From: Cerasibacillus terrae
Lineage (GTDB): Bacteria > Bacillota > Bacilli > Bacillales > Amphibacillaceae
DNA: 64,000 bases
Reading direction: 5' to 3'
Assembly (NCBI RefSeq): GCF_008039555.1
Contig: NZ_VDUW01000004.1
Span: forward strand, 1 to 64,000
Shown here piece by piece: positions 16,984 to 29,310 of the stretch (position 1 is its first letter; every line of letters starts with the position of its first letter). The notes beneath the pieces were generated by a model. It saw only the letters and a program-made list of their open reading frames with translations. It ran no database searches and had not been told where the DNA came from. A program made the position numbers and the translations under genes.

Positions 16984-17842
16984 TTCCCTGACCTCCTTTG
17001 GAATAATACATAATCTCTTCTAAATTAGCTTTCTCCACAATTACTTCATCTTGAAATACTTCTTTTATCTGTTGATAATCTGAAGTTAGTGCTTCAAAAC
17101 CTACATCTGTTCGCTTAATAGATAGAAAATATTGTTCCGTATCTCGATCTAATAGTTCTAGACTACCCCGTACAATCGCATATTTCTCTTCGATCTCGTG
17201 TAATGCTTTGGAAAATACAATCTCGCCACTATTTATAAAAGTAATAAAATCAGCAATCGGTGCTAAATCACTAATAATATGTGTGGACAAAAAAATAGTT
17301 TTTTCTTCATCGAGCATAACATCCTGAAGAAGTTCGATAAATTGTCTTCGAACAATAGGATCAAGGCCCGCTGTCGGTTCATCCATGATAAGGAGGTCTG
17401 GTTGATGCGACAATGCCATGACAAGAGAGGCTTTCATCTTCATCCCCTTTGAAAAAGTATTCATTTTTTGATTTAATGGAAGTTCCAGTCGATCACAGTA
17501 TTCCCGAAACAATGAATCTTGCCACTGTTTATAACAAGGTGCAATAAGTTTTTTCATATCATGTAATGTCAATTCCTTATATAAAATATCATCATCAAAA
17601 ACAAAACCAATTCTCTTTTTAATTTCCTTTTCGTGCTTTGAATAGTCCATTCCAAACATTTTTACTTCCCCAGAATCTGGTCGGATTAAATTCATCATCA
17701 ATTTCATAACCGTCGATTTTCCAGCACCATTCGCTCCAATAAATCCAGTAACAAAACCTTTTTTCACTTGTAAGGACAAATCTTCAATCTGGAAGTTTTT
17801 ATATGACTTATAAATATTTTTTAGTTCAATTACATTTTCCAT
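16967..17842 (-). CDS. ABC transporter ATP-binding protein (YtrB/YhcH-like)
   Basis: 291 aa. Walker A is GANGAGKST (about residues 35-43), the signature region is FSKGMKMKASL, and Walker B is LLIMDEPTAGLDP. The signature departs from LSGGQ, as is common in this exporter group. A C-terminal extension of about 70 aa follows the ATPase core. It lies 6 bp after the GntR regulator gene and overlaps the permease gene. Confidence 0.87.
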   Translation of the reverse strand: MENVIELKNIYKSYKNFQIEDLSLQVKKGFVTGFIGANGAGKSTVMKLMMNLIRPDSGEVKMFGMDYSKHEKEIKKRIGFVFDDDILYKELTLHDMKKLIAPCYKQWQDSLFREYCDRLELPLNQKMNTFSKGMKMKASLVMALSHQPDLLIMDEPTAGLDPIVRRQFIELLQDVMLDEEKTIFLSTHIISDLAPIADFITFINSGEIVFSKALHEIEEKYAIVRGSLELLDRDTEQYFLSIKRTDVGFEALTSDYQQIKEVFQDEVIVEKANLEEIMYYSKGGQGNVAFD

Positions 17843-17848
17843 TTTTCT

Positions 17849-18223
17849 CTACTCCTCCTCATATAAAATCGTCATCCATTCCTTTATTTCTGGAAGCGAC
17901 AACCCTAACTCCTTACTATTTGCAATGACTTCAATTAATTTTTCTTCGATTGTCGTTAATTTCTTTTCTTTAATGACCTCAGGATTCTGTTCAGCAATGA
18001 AAGATCCTTTCCCAACAATAGAATAAATAAATCCTTCTTTCTCTAACTCCTCGTAAGCACGCTTCGTAGTAATAACACTCACATGTAAATCTCTTGCTAA
18101 TTGCCGCATCGAAGGCAATGTGTCACCTTCTTTTAATTCACCTGAAAATACTTTCTCCTTGATTTGGTATTTAATTTGATTATAAATTGCTTCTTTGGAA
18201 TGATTAGAAATCAAAATATCCAT
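17849..18223 (-). CDS. GntR family regulator, YtrA subfamily
   Basis: About 124 aa, starting MDILISNHSKEAIYNQIKYQ. The winged helix-turn-helix carries the GntR signature GDTLPSMRQLARDLHVS. Only a short C-terminal tail follows, which is the mark of the YtrA subfamily that partners with ABC transporter genes. The reading frame extends upstream to 18244, but the shorter start fits the family. It probably represses the transporter operon it heads. Candidate operators lie just upstream (18274-18312). Confidence 0.87.
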   Translation of the reverse strand: MDILISNHSKEAIYNQIKYQIKEKVFSGELKEGDTLPSMRQLARDLHVSVITTKRAYEELEKEGFIYSIVGKGSFIAEQNPEVIKEKKLTTIEEKLIEVIANSKELGLSLPEIKEWMTILYEEE

Positions 18224-18273
18224 CCGTATCCTCATCCTTTTCATTACTTACCAGGAAATTCCACAATGTCTAT

Positions 18274-18312
18274 ATATACAATATACACAATATGCACATC
18301 ATATACAATATA
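18274..18312. promoter_or_regulatory. Repeated ATATTGTRTAT motifs upstream of the GntR gene
   Basis: Three near-copies of ATATTGTRTAT occur on the minus strand immediately upstream of the regulator gene. A short ORF across them (18244-18474) is low-complexity and is not counted as a gene. The spacing suits an autoregulatory operator. Confidence 0.4.
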
Positions 18313-18483
18313 TTTTTTTATATTTATCAAATAGCCATTAAAAAAAGACAAAAACATTGATTCAACAATATTTTTGTCTTTTAAAATTATATAATTATCT
18401 TTAGAATTTTGGTTATAAAAATGGAGCAGCAATGATACTTTATCTTTTACAACATTCCTATACCATTTCATCATGATAGACCT

Positions 18484-18800
18484 TTATCCAATAAATAATC
18501 GTTCCTGGCATACGCCACATAGCGATAATGTATTTAACTTAAAATTTCATCTTCTCTTGCTAAACATACAGAGTAAGTTACTTCCCAAATTTATATACTT
18601 CTAATATGCCACCTGTTTCCATACAAAGTCTATTTGAGGTATTAACCAACATCTGGTGCAACACATGTATAGATGGTACCATCTTCTACACAAATAGCAG
18701 CTGCTCCGCCCCAACCAGTAGAATATCTTCGCTCAATTAAATTCTTCACAGCATCATATAACTGTTTTTCAATACTCAATTTCAATCGCCTTTTATCCAT
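18484..18800 (-). pseudogene. Decayed cytidine deaminase-like gene
   Basis: The first frame reads from an ATG at 18800 through SIEKQLYDAVKNLIERRY and GWGGAAAICVEDGTIYT to VAPDVG, then stops at 18642. The +1 frame continues with NRLCMETGGILEV. Further shifts lead to VTYSVCLAREDE and LCGVCQERLFIG. These pieces, in order, match the two zinc motifs (C-x-E and PCGxC) of bacillary cytidine deaminase-like proteins. At least two frameshifts, a Pro-to-Leu change before the second zinc Cys pair, and a truncated end (about 105 codons against roughly 130) show the gene is dead. Confidence 0.75.
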
Positions 18801-18893
18801 TCCTCGTATTGACTTAAACTATAGTTAATGTAATCATCAATATTCGCATCTTTTAATTCTTCTTCCGGTAAGCCTCCACCAAAACCTCACCAA
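18782..18893 (-). pseudogene. C-terminal fragment of an unrecognised protein
   Basis: A frame ending in NIDDYINYSLSQYEEWIKGD and stopping at 18782 overlaps the start of the deaminase remnant by 19 bp. No start codon or upstream coding part is seen. It looks like the tail of a gene that once preceded the deaminase gene. Confidence 0.4.
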
Positions 18894-18968
18894 TCTTAAA
18901 TCACAATTTACCTCCACTATACAGAATATGATGGCAAAAACATGGTAAAACGACGAAAGAATAAAATA

Positions 18969-19003
18969 ACCCTTTGCCACTAATGAAGTAGTGGCAAAGG
19001 GTA
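18969..19003 (-). terminator. Terminator of the suf operon
   Basis: ACCCTTTGCCACTA and TAGTGGCAAAGGGT form a long perfect stem after the sufB stop (19011), followed by T-rich sequence on the minus strand. Confidence 0.9.
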
Positions 19004-19010
19004 CAGTATT

Positions 19011-20408
19011 TTATCCAATTGAACCTTCCATCTCGAATTTGATCAATCGATTCATCTCTACCGCATATTCCATCGGTAGTTCTTTTGTGAATGGTTCGAT
19101 GAATCCCATGACGATCATTTCTGTTGCTTCTTGTTCGCCAAGGCCTCTACTCATCAAGTAGAATAATTGTTCTTCCGATACTTTCGATACTTTTGCTTCG
19201 TGTTCTAATGAAATATTGTCATTGTATACTTCATTGTATGGGATCGTATCTGAAATAGATTCATTATCCATTAATAATGTGTCACATTCTACCGTTGCTT
19301 TCGCGTTGTCTGCTTTACGGCCGAATTGGACAAGTCCACGATAGTTTACCTTACCACCATGTTTTGAAATGGATTTTGATACGATTGAAGAAGAAGTATT
19401 TGGTGCTAAGTGGTGCATTTTCGCTCCAGCATCTTGTGTTTGCCCTCTTCCAGCAATAGCAATGGATAGAGTATTTCCACGTGCACCTTCTCCTCTTAAT
19501 AGTACTGCAGGGTATTTCATGGTAACTTTGGAACCAATATTTCCGTCAATCCATTCCATTGTCGCATTACGTCCAGCGGTAGCACGCTTTGTTACAAGAT
19601 TGTATACGTTATTTGCCCAGTTCTGAATGGTTGTATAACGGCAATACGCGTTGTCTTCAATGAAAATTTCTACAACTGCTGAGTGAAGGGAGTTTGTTGT
19701 ATAAACTGGTGCAGTACATCCTTCAACATAGTGAACAGAAGCACCTTCATCAACAATAATTAATGTCCGTTCGAATTGACCCATATTTTCTGAGTTGATT
19801 CGGAAATATGCTTGTAATGGTGTCGTTGCTTTCACACCTGGTGGTACATAGATAAATGATCCACCTGACCAAACAGCTGAGTTAAGTGCTGCAAATTTAT
19901 TATCTGTTGGTGGCACAACTTTTCCGAAATATTTTTTAAATAGATCTTCATGTTTTTGAAGAGCAGAATCTGTATCTGTGAAAATGATTCCCATTTCTTC
20001 TAAGTCTTCTTGCAAGCTTTGATACACAACTTCTGATTCATATTGTGCAGAAACACCTGCTAGATATTTTTGTTCTGCTTCTGGAATACCTAATTTATCA
20101 AATGTCTGTTTGATTTCATCTGGAACTTCATCCCATGTTTTACCTTGTTTTTCAGATGGTTTAACATAATAAACAATCTCATCAAAATCTAACTCTGATA
20201 AATCTCCACCCCATTGTGGCATTGGGCGCTCAAAGAAATGATCTAATGATTTTAAACGAAAATCAAGCATCCATTGAGGTTCTTCCTTCATTTTAGAGAT
20301 TTCTTCTACAACTTCACGAGTTAGTCCTCTTTCTGTACGGAAAATAGAGACATCTTTATCACGAAATCCATATTTATACTCATCCAACTCTGGCATGTCT
20401 TTAGCCAT
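19011..20408 (-). CDS. sufB: Fe-S cluster assembly scaffold SufB
   Basis: 465 aa, full length. SufB forms the SufBCD scaffold complex on which [4Fe-4S] clusters are built in the cytoplasm. The core has the right-handed beta-helix typical of SufB/SufD, and the C-terminus carries the conserved [20 protein letters not shown] (SufC-binding region). The frame extends one codon to a TTG; AAGGAGG fits the ATG at 20408. Last gene of sufCDSUB, the standard Firmicutes order. Confidence 0.97.
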   Translation of the reverse strand: MAKDMPELDEYKYGFRDKDVSIFRTERGLTREVVEEISKMKEEPQWMLDFRLKSLDHFFERPMPQWGGDLSELDFDEIVYYVKPSEKQGKTWDEVPDEIKQTFDKLGIPEAEQKYLAGVSAQYESEVVYQSLQEDLEEMGIIFTDTDSALQKHEDLFKKYFGKVVPPTDNKFAALNSAVWSGGSFIYVPPGVKATTPLQAYFRINSENMGQFERTLIIVDEGASVHYVEGCTAPVYTTNSLHSAVVEIFIEDNAYCRYTTIQNWANNVYNLVTKRATAGRNATMEWIDGNIGSKVTMKYPAVLLRGEGARGNTLSIAIAGRGQTQDAGAKMHHLAPNTSSSIVSKSISKHGGKVNYRGLVQFGRKADNAKATVECDTLLMDNESISDTIPYNEVYNDNISLEHEAKVSKVSEEQLFYLMSRGLGEQEATEMIVMGFIEPFTKELPMEYAVEMNRLIKFEMEGSIG

Positions 20409-20438
20409 CAAATAAAACCTCCTTATATTAATTTTAAG

Positions 20439-23393
<2,955 letters not shown>

Positions 23394-23409
23394 GATATCC
23401 CTCCTACCT

Positions 23410-24195
23410 TTAAGCTTGTTCTCCTACAGTTTCATCTTGAATTCCGAGCTCTTCTTTTAGCCATTCATAACCTTCTTCTTCTAAACGTTTTGCAAGTTCA
23501 GGTCCACCTGTTTTCACAATACGTCCTTGCATCATCACATGAACCACATCTGGTTTAATATAATTTAACAGTCTTTGATAGTGTGTAATGATTAATGTAG
23601 AGAAATTCTCTGAACGCATATCATTAATTGCATCAGAAACAATTTTCAATGCGTCAATATCAAGTCCTGAATCAATTTCGTCTAAAATAGCGATTTTTGG
23701 TTCTAATAGGCTCATTTGTAAAATTTCATTACGTTTTTTCTCACCGCCAGAAAAACCTTCGTTTAAGTAACGTTGTGCCATATTTTTATCTATTTCTAAA
23801 GCATCCAATTTCTTATCCATCTGCTTGATAAATTTCATTAAAGGAATTTCATTTCCTTCTCCACGAACTGCATTCATGGAAGAACGTAAGAAATCAGATG
23901 TCGTAACACCACTAATTTCACTAGGGTACTGCATTGCTAAGAATAAACCTGCACGCGCACGTTCATCTACTTCCATTTCTAATACGTCTTCTCCATCTAA
24001 ATGAATACTTCCTTTTGTTACTTCATAACTTGGGTGCCCCATAATTGCGGAAGAAAGTGTTGATTTACCTGTTCCGTTTGGCCCCATGATAACATGGAAT
24101 TCGCCACCCTTTATTGTAAGGTTAACCCCTTTTAATATTTCATTTCCTTCTACAGATACGTGAAGGTCTTTGATTTCTAAAGTAGATCCAGCCAT
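23410..24195 (-). CDS. sufC: SufC, ATPase of the SUF scaffold
   Basis: 261 aa, ABC-type ATPase that is cytoplasmic and drives cluster assembly rather than transport. Walker A is GPNGTGKST, the signature is FSGGEKKR, and Walker B is AILDEIDSGLD. The signature FSGGEKKR and the DEIDSGLD box are characteristic of SufC. First gene of the operon. Confidence 0.96.
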   Translation of the reverse strand: MAGSTLEIKDLHVSVEGNEILKGVNLTIKGGEFHVIMGPNGTGKSTLSSAIMGHPSYEVTKGSIHLDGEDVLEMEVDERARAGLFLAMQYPSEISGVTTSDFLRSSMNAVRGEGNEIPLMKFIKQMDKKLDALEIDKNMAQRYLNEGFSGGEKKRNEILQMSLLEPKIAILDEIDSGLDIDALKIVSDAINDMRSENFSTLIITHYQRLLNYIKPDVVHVMMQGRIVKTGGPELAKRLEEEGYEWLKEELGIQDETVGEQA

Positions 24196-24266
24196 ATTGA
24201 TACCTCCAAAGAAAAATAGTAGTCGTTTCTAGAATTATTTTATGTTCTTATTTTATTATCATTATA

Positions 24267-24295
24267 ATTTTAATCCATTTAGATTATAATATCAA
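24267..24295 (-). promoter_or_regulatory. Probable sufC promoter
   Basis: TTGATA (24290-24295) and TAAAAT (24267-24272) with a 17-bp spacer on the minus strand. The 333-bp gap 24196-24528 otherwise holds only the metQ terminator. Confidence 0.5.
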
Positions 24296-24425
24296 ATGTT
24301 AGGGCTTTATAACGTAAAAATGCGATGAAATATGTTTTTTTAACGTTTTGGTTAGTTTTCTGTTTCTTGTTTTTTTCTAGATTTCATTTTCAATTACATT
24401 CAAAAACACTGTCTTATTGATAGAA

Positions 24426-24468
24426 AAAAATTGATGTCCCATTAAACAATAGAACATCAATTTCAGCA
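24426..24468 (-). terminator. Terminator of the metNIQ operon
   Basis: AAATTGATGTCCC and the partly complementary GAACATCAATTT form a stem in the gap after metQ. T-rich tracts flank it. Confidence 0.65.
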
Positions 24469-24528
24469 TTTACCATATCTAATTTTATACTCATAGGATA
24501 ACGCAAAGACAGGATTCTGTCAAAAATA

Positions 24529-25380
24529 CTATTTATCAACAGGTACAACAGATCCCTTATATTCTTCTAAAATAAAGTCTTGGATTTCCTCTGAATGGAG
24601 CACATCAACTAACGTTTTTAATGCTTCATTATCTTTATCTTCTGAACGAATAGCAACAATATTAACATATGGTGAATCAGAATCTTCTAACGCAATCGCT
24701 TCTTCCATTGGGTTAATATCATGATCAAGTGCGAAGTTTGAGTTAATTAAAACCGCATCACCTTCATCATTTAAATACATTTGTACAAGCATTTCTGGTG
24801 ATGTGGAGTCATCGAATTTGAAGTCTTTCGGATTTTCCACGATATCATCAATGACAGCCTCAGTTTTATCAATATCATCTTTTAATGTAATTAAACCTTT
24901 TGCTTCAAGTAAAGATAACATACGTCCGTGGTCAGCTACTGAACTACTTAATAAAATTGTTGCTCCTTCAGGCAATTCTTCTAAGCTTTCATGACGTTTG
25001 GAATAAATACCGATTGGCTCGATGTGGATTCCACCAGCATTTTCAAAATCATAACCGTGTTCTTTCTTCTGCAATTCGAAAAATGGAATATGTTGATAGA
25101 AGTTTGCTTCTAAGTCACCTGAGTCTAAGTCTTGGTTCGCCATTATATATTCTGTATACGTTTCAATTTGTAAATCAATGCCTTTTTCTTCTAAAATTGG
25201 CTTTGCTTTTTCTAAAATTGGAACGTGTGGATTTGGTGATGCACCCACTTTAAGTGTCGTTACTTCATTTGAATCAGCAGTTTTATCATTTGATGTTGTG
25301 TCTTCCTTTTTATCTGCTCCACAAGCAGCAAGTCCGATAGCAACAAGTGCAATCAATATAAGTCGTACCCATTTCTTCAT
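24529..25380 (-). CDS. metQ: Methionine ABC transporter substrate-binding lipoprotein MetQ
   Basis: 283 aa, NlpA/MetQ family. The signal peptide ends in the lipobox LAAC (Cys20), so the protein is anchored outside the membrane. The mature part has the family motif KVGASPNPHVPILE and ANFYQHIPFF. It binds methionine and delivers it to MetI/MetN. It is last in an S-box-controlled operon. Confidence 0.95.
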   Translation of the reverse strand: MKKWVRLILIALVAIGLAACGADKKEDTTSNDKTADSNEVTTLKVGASPNPHVPILEKAKPILEEKGIDLQIETYTEYIMANQDLDSGDLEANFYQHIPFFELQKKEHGYDFENAGGIHIEPIGIYSKRHESLEELPEGATILLSSSVADHGRMLSLLEAKGLITLKDDIDKTEAVIDDIVENPKDFKFDDSTSPEMLVQMYLNDEGDAVLINSNFALDHDINPMEEAIALEDSDSPYVNIVAIRSEDKDNEALKTLVDVLHSEEIQDFILEEYKGSVVPVDK

Positions 25381-25430
25381 GTTTAATCTCCCCTTATTAA
25401 AATTTATAATAAAACTAGAAATTAGTATTA

Positions 25431-26132
25431 TTAACGTTTGTCTACTTTAGCAGTAATCGTGTCTCCAATCCATTGAAGAAGAAAGACGATTGCCACAATA
25501 ATGACGGTAGCTACGAGTGTAACGTCTGGATTATTACGCTGAAACCCATGTAAGAAAGCAAGATGACCCAAACCGCCTGCTCCAATAACCCCAGCCATCG
25601 CCGTATAACCAACAAGGGTTACGGATGTTACTGTAATTCCAGAAAAGATTGCTGGAGATGATTCTGGTAATAGCACCTTCCAAATGATTGTGCTCGTCTT
25701 TGCTCCCATTGACTTTGCAGCTTCAATGACACCTTTGTCTATCTCCCGTAGTCCGATAAGCACCATTCGTGCATAAAATGGAGCTGCACCAATTATCAAT
25801 GCAGGAAGCGCTGCATTGGCCCCGCGGATAGAACCGAAAAAGAACTTTGTAAACGGAATAAGTAAAATAATTAAAATAATAAAAGGTATAGAACGAAAAA
25901 TATTAACAATAGATCCCGTTAAAAAATGAACAATGTGATTTGCCCACATATTGTAGGGTGCTGTTAAAAACAGTAAAAGTCCAATCGCTAAGCCAATGAT
26001 AAAAGTGAAAAAGGTAGACAATGCCGTCATATAAATCGTTTCATATGTTGCTTCCCACATTTGTACCCAATCTACATTAGGAAAAAATTGTTCGGTCAAT
26101 GATGTTTTATCATTCGTTGTTTGTTGACCCAT
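25431..26132 (-). CDS. metI: Methionine ABC transporter permease MetI
   Basis: 233 aa with five to six membrane segments and the EAA-loop motif EAAKSMGAKTSTIIWKVLLP (ATPase contact). It is the permease partner of MetN, called MetP in B. subtilis. It overlaps the end of metN by 23 bp, and GAGG sits at a suitable distance before the ATG inside metN. Confidence 0.95.
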   Translation of the reverse strand: MGQQTTNDKTSLTEQFFPNVDWVQMWEATYETIYMTALSTFFTFIIGLAIGLLLFLTAPYNMWANHIVHFLTGSIVNIFRSIPFIILIILLIPFTKFFFGSIRGANAALPALIIGAAPFYARMVLIGLREIDKGVIEAAKSMGAKTSTIIWKVLLPESSPAIFSGITVTSVTLVGYTAMAGVIGAGGLGHLAFLHGFQRNNPDVTLVATVIIVAIVFLLQWIGDTITAKVDKR

Positions 26133-27150
26133 TGTTTAAAACCTCAGCTTTCACATCAATTGATTGTAAGTATTGCAATGCATCATGAATTTGCTTTGTT
26201 TCTCCATCAATATGTACGATTAATGTTCCATATGGTCCATCTTTCGTTTGGTTCATATTTCCATGGACAACACTTGCCGTCACTTGAAAGTTGCGAATAA
26301 GTTCCGTTAGTACTGGTTCTTCCGTTGTTTGACCAACAAAGGTAAGTTGAATGAGAGAACCATTTGGATAATGTTGAAAAATCGTCTCAAGCGTTGGTAA
26401 CGTATCTTCAACCCCTGTTAATTGTGATACAAAACGTTTTGTAATCGTTTCTTGTGGATTTTGAAAAACATCGAGAACCTTTCCAGTCTCTACTATTTTT
26501 CCATCTTCCATGACAGCAACACGATGACATATCTTTTGAATGACATGCATTTCATGAGTGATGAGAACGATAGTAATTCCTAATCTTTCGTTTATATCAA
26601 CAAGAAGATCTAAAATCGCATCAGTCGTTTCCGGGTCAAGTGCACTCGTCGCTTCGTCTCCAAGCAATACATCTGGTTCATTCGCTAAAGCTCTTGCAAT
26701 ACCAACTCTTTGTTTCTGTCCGCCAGAAAGTTGGCTCGGATAGGACTTTTCCCTTCCTTTTAAACCAACAAGTTCGATAAGATGGTGAACCCTTTGTTTC
26801 CTCTCCTTTTTTGGTACACCAGCAATTTCTAATGGAAATTCAATATTTTCTTCCACAGTTCTCGACCAAAGCAAATTAAAATGTTGAAAAATCATACTTA
26901 CTTTTTGGCGCGCTATACGCAAACTTTCACCCTTCATATGTGAAAATTTTTTATCATTAACGAAAACTTCACCACTCGTCGGTTGTTCTAATCCATTTAA
27001 CAGCCGAATAAACGTACTTTTTCCAGCTCCACTATATCCGATAACACCGAAGATTTCTCCCTTTTCTATATCTAATGTCAAATTATCAACCGCAACAATT
27101 TTCTTATCATTCACTGTAAATTCTTTACGGAGCTCTTTTATTGAAATCAC
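26110..27150 (-). CDS. metN: Methionine ABC transporter ATP-binding protein MetN
   Basis: 346 aa. Walker A GYSGAGKST, signature LSGGQKQRVGIARAL and Walker B LLGDEATSALDP are all intact. The C-terminal 100 residues form the NIL/ACT-like domain typical of MetN, through which methionine trans-inhibits transport. First gene after the second S-box of this window. Confidence 0.96.
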   Translation of the reverse strand: MISIKELRKEFTVNDKKIVAVDNLTLDIEKGEIFGVIGYSGAGKSTFIRLLNGLEQPTSGEVFVNDKKFSHMKGESLRIARQKVSMIFQHFNLLWSRTVEENIEFPLEIAGVPKKERKQRVHHLIELVGLKGREKSYPSQLSGGQKQRVGIARALANEPDVLLGDEATSALDPETTDAILDLLVDINERLGITIVLITHEMHVIQKICHRVAVMEDGKIVETGKVLDVFQNPQETITKRFVSQLTGVEDTLPTLETIFQHYPNGSLIQLTFVGQTTEEPVLTELIRNFQVTASVVHGNMNQTKDGPYGTLIVHIDGETKQIHDALQYLQSIDVKAEVLNNGSTNNE

Positions 27151-27185
27151 TTAAAATCCTCCAATCATATCATCCTACGTCTAAA

Positions 27186-27222
27186 TAAAAACGTCTTCCT
27201 GTTAAGAGAACAGAAAGACGTA
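27186..27222 (-). terminator. S-box attenuator terminator before metN
   Basis: CGTCTTTCTGTTCTC pairs with the partly complementary AACAGGAAGACG and is followed by TTTTTAT on the minus strand, between the riboswitch and metN. Confidence 0.85.
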
Positions 27223-27239
27223 TAAATATCATCATTCGC

Positions 27240-27358
27240 TCTCTCATCTTCCAAAGCAGAGAACCACTTTGTAGGAATTAGCACCGTTTTAGGAAGTTCC
27301 CAAAGGTTGCCGCGGTTTCACAGGGCCTATCCCTCAACCGCTCTTGATAAGAGTATCT
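27240..27358 (-). ncRNA. SAM-I (S-box) riboswitch controlling metNIQ
   Basis: On the minus strand: CTCTTATCAAGAGCGGTTGA, GGGATAGGCCCTGTGAAACC, GCGGCAACC and GGTGCTAATTCC occur in the S-box order. P1 is closed by CTCTTATC with GATGAGAG. A terminator follows at 27186-27222. SAM should shut off methionine uptake. Confidence 0.97.
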
Positions 27359-27386
27359 TTTATTTACTTGTTTAATATTAAGATAT

Positions 27387-27415
27387 ATCTTACTACTATT
27401 ATTTCACTTTGTCAA
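27387..27415 (-). promoter_or_regulatory. metN promoter
   Basis: TTGACA (27410-27415) and TAAGAT (27387-27392) with a 17-bp spacer on the minus strand, right before the S-box. Confidence 0.8.
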
Positions 27416-27429
27416 TAATTTTGTAATTC

Positions 27430-27747
27430 CTAAGAATCTTGGCGAAATAATTGAGGAGCATATTGTAATAAATACTGGTAAATATTTGGAATTGACCGAA
27501 AGACATAGATTTTTTCTTTAACTATACCTTCTTTTTTTATAAATAAGCATGGCACGCTTTCTACTTTATTTGTCTGCATAAAATCAGGATATAAAGAGGC
27601 ATTCATTTCATAAAAAACATCTGTTTGATGTACTGATTCTATTTTATCCAACATTTCTCTTGCTACATGACAAGTACCACAAAATGGACTATGGATATAT
27701 AATAAGTACGTATCTTTTTGTAAAATTTCTTCTGTTATTTGTATCAT
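27430..27747 (-). CDS. yusE: Thioredoxin-like protein (YusE)
   Basis: 105 aa, thioredoxin fold. The redox motif is FCGTC, that is C-G-T-C at about residues 23-26, and the cis-proline region is VESVPCLF. Its place between metN and the Toprim gene matches yusE of B. subtilis. Probable cytoplasmic thiol reductant; partner unknown. Confidence 0.85.
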   Translation of the reverse strand: MIQITEEILQKDTYLLYIHSPFCGTCHVAREMLDKIESVHQTDVFYEMNASLYPDFMQTNKVESVPCLFIKKEGIVKEKIYVFRSIPNIYQYLLQYAPQLFRQDS

Positions 27748-27768
27748 TCCATCACCCTAATTTTTAGC

Positions 27769-28122
27769 TTACAGAAAAATAGGGTTCACTTCAATATTTT
27801 TACTCAATAATGCATAGGCTAGTTCATCTTCTGGAGTGGTGGCTACTTCTTTATAATCTTTTTGGATGTATATATGTTCTGCATGCGGGAGTTCTCGTTG
27901 TAGTTGCTTACGTAGCTTCCATCCTGCCTCATCTTCATCTGCCATAATATATACATCGTGATCATCGAGTTGATAAACCTCTAATAATTCATCAAAACGT
28001 TCTACTCCAAGTGTACCGTGTGTACAAATGATGGTTACTTCTTCTGTAATAATTTTTTCTAATTGCTGTTTATCTGTTTTCCCCTCTACAATGATAATCT
28101 TATCAGGCTCTCCATCAATCAT
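27769..28122 (-). CDS. yusF: Toprim domain protein (YusF)
   Basis: 117 aa consisting almost only of a Toprim domain: IIIVEGKTDKQQL gives the conserved Glu and DVYIMADEDEAGWKLR the D-x-D pair. Such small Toprim proteins resemble the ribonuclease M5 catalytic domain; the substrate of YusF is not known. The frame extends to 28137, but GTGAGGTG is the ribosome binding site of the ATG at 28122. It lies 21 bp before yusE. Confidence 0.85.
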   Translation of the reverse strand: MIDGEPDKIIIVEGKTDKQQLEKIITEEVTIICTHGTLGVERFDELLEVYQLDDHDVYIMADEDEAGWKLRKQLQRELPHAEHIYIQKDYKEVATTPEDELAYALLSKNIEVNPIFL

Positions 28123-28171
28123 ATTCAAGCACCTCACAACATATAATCATTCTAGGGTATTGTTCTATAAG

Positions 28172-28210
28172 AAAAAGCTGGCTTGACCCGTGGGCATGCC
28201 AGCCTTTTTA
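28172..28210 (-). terminator. Terminator of gcvH
   Basis: AAAAAGCTGGC and GCCAGCCTTTTT form a stem around a GC-rich loop, just past the gcvH stop (28224). Confidence 0.85.
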
Positions 28211-28223
28211 TTAATAGGTATAA

Positions 28224-28607
28224 TTAGTCCTCGTCAACCATTTCTTTGTAAGCATCACTAGACATTAATTCATCTAATTCAGATGCATTTGTTGGTTCAA
28301 CAACAATCATCCATGCTTTTTCATATGGAGATTCATTTACAAATTCTGGACTATCTTCTAGTTCTTCGTTGATTTCCACTACTTTTCCACTAATTGGTGC
28401 ATAAAGTTCAGAAACTGTTTTTACAGATTCTACACTACCAAATGGTTCATCTGCTTCAATTTCATCGCCTACTTCAGGTAATTCAACGAATACGATATCA
28501 CCTAATTCGTCTTGAGCGAAATCAGTAATTCCAATACGTACATTTCCATCTTCTTTTTTTACCCATTCATGTTCTTCAGAATATAGTAGTTCTTTTGGTA
28601 AATTCAT
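28224..28607 (-). CDS. gcvH: Glycine cleavage system H protein
   Basis: 127 aa. The lipoylated lysine lies in the motif [18 protein letters not shown], and the C-terminal [11 protein letters not shown] is also typical. GcvH shuttles the aminomethyl group in glycine cleavage; in Bacillus it is also the relay for lipoate delivery to other complexes. It stands alone, as in B. subtilis between yusF and yusI. The frame extends to 28628 but the ATG at 28607 fits the family. Confidence 0.96.
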   Translation of the reverse strand: MNLPKELLYSEEHEWVKKEDGNVRIGITDFAQDELGDIVFVELPEVGDEIEADEPFGSVESVKTVSELYAPISGKVVEINEELEDSPEFVNESPYEKAWMIVVEPTNASELDELMSSDAYKEMVDED

Positions 28608-28695
28608 TGTTACATTCCCTCCATTCATTCACTTACCATTAATATACAAGTTTATAATCGATATTGCTAGTATTTCCTGTTGCAAAACAAGACAT

Positions 28696-28856
28696 TTTAA
28701 TCTGAGATTAACTGGCTGTATGATCTCCACTTCAAAAACTCAAGATACTGAGGAATTATAAGTGGAGAATCAACAGCCAGTAAAGGCCTGGTTCGCTCAA
28801 CTAACAATCAGTGAGAGATGAAGAAAACTCCCACTGATTGAAGTTTCACTTTATCA
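28696..28856 (-). repeat. Dispersed two-hairpin element, copy C
   Basis: Read on the minus strand it starts AAAGTGAAACTTCAATCAGT, has the hairpins TCAGTGGGAG/CTCACTGA and CTGGCTGTTG/CATACAGCCAG, and ends at GTTAATCTCAGA. It lies upstream of gcvH and downstream of yusI. Confidence 0.85.
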
Positions 28857-28870
28857 AAAGGTTGTTGGTA

Positions 28871-29227
28871 TTATGTCCATATTTCCGAAAAGTTCTCTTC
28901 TTTAAAACCAACTGTAACATGGCTCCCATCTGTCACAATTGGTCGTTTAATTAACATACCTTCTGATGCAAGGATTTCTGCCATATCTTCTGTTGTCATC
29001 TCTTTGATTTTATCTTTCATATTTAATTCCCGATATTTCTTTCCACTTGTATTGAAAAAGCGTTTCGGTGGTAAATCACTTTTTTCCATGTAGTTTAATA
29101 ATTCCTCTTTTGTTGGGGGATTCTTTACTATATGTATGTCTTCAAATGCGATTTCATGTGCTTCTAACCATTTTTTTGCCTTTTTACATGTGTTGCAATT
29201 TGGATAACAATAAAATTTTAACGCCAT
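28871..29227 (-). CDS. yusI: ArsC/Spx family protein (YusI)
   Basis: 118 aa, ArsC-like fold with the N-terminal CNTCKKAKKWL, a CxxC motif like that of Spx. The following ArsC-type arginine region is LIKRPIV. In B. subtilis YusI is annotated as a putative oxidoreductase; a true arsenate reductase role is not supported by neighbours. GGAGGGAAAGGAA precedes the ATG at 29227, so the longer frame from 29242 is not used. Confidence 0.85.
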   Translation of the reverse strand: MALKFYCYPNCNTCKKAKKWLEAHEIAFEDIHIVKNPPTKEELLNYMEKSDLPPKRFFNTSGKKYRELNMKDKIKEMTTEDMAEILASEGMLIKRPIVTDGSHVTVGFKEENFSEIWT

Positions 29228-29310
29228 TTCCTTTCCCTCCATTGTTAGATGTTACCATTATCTTAGCATGTTCTAAGATTTGTTTGAAGTAGGACTATTC
29301 AAAACACAAT

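Noticed and set aside
18244..18474. 76-codon ORF upstream of the GntR gene
   Set aside because: Low-complexity, tyrosine/isoleucine-rich translation of an AT-rich promoter region with repeated operator-like motifs.
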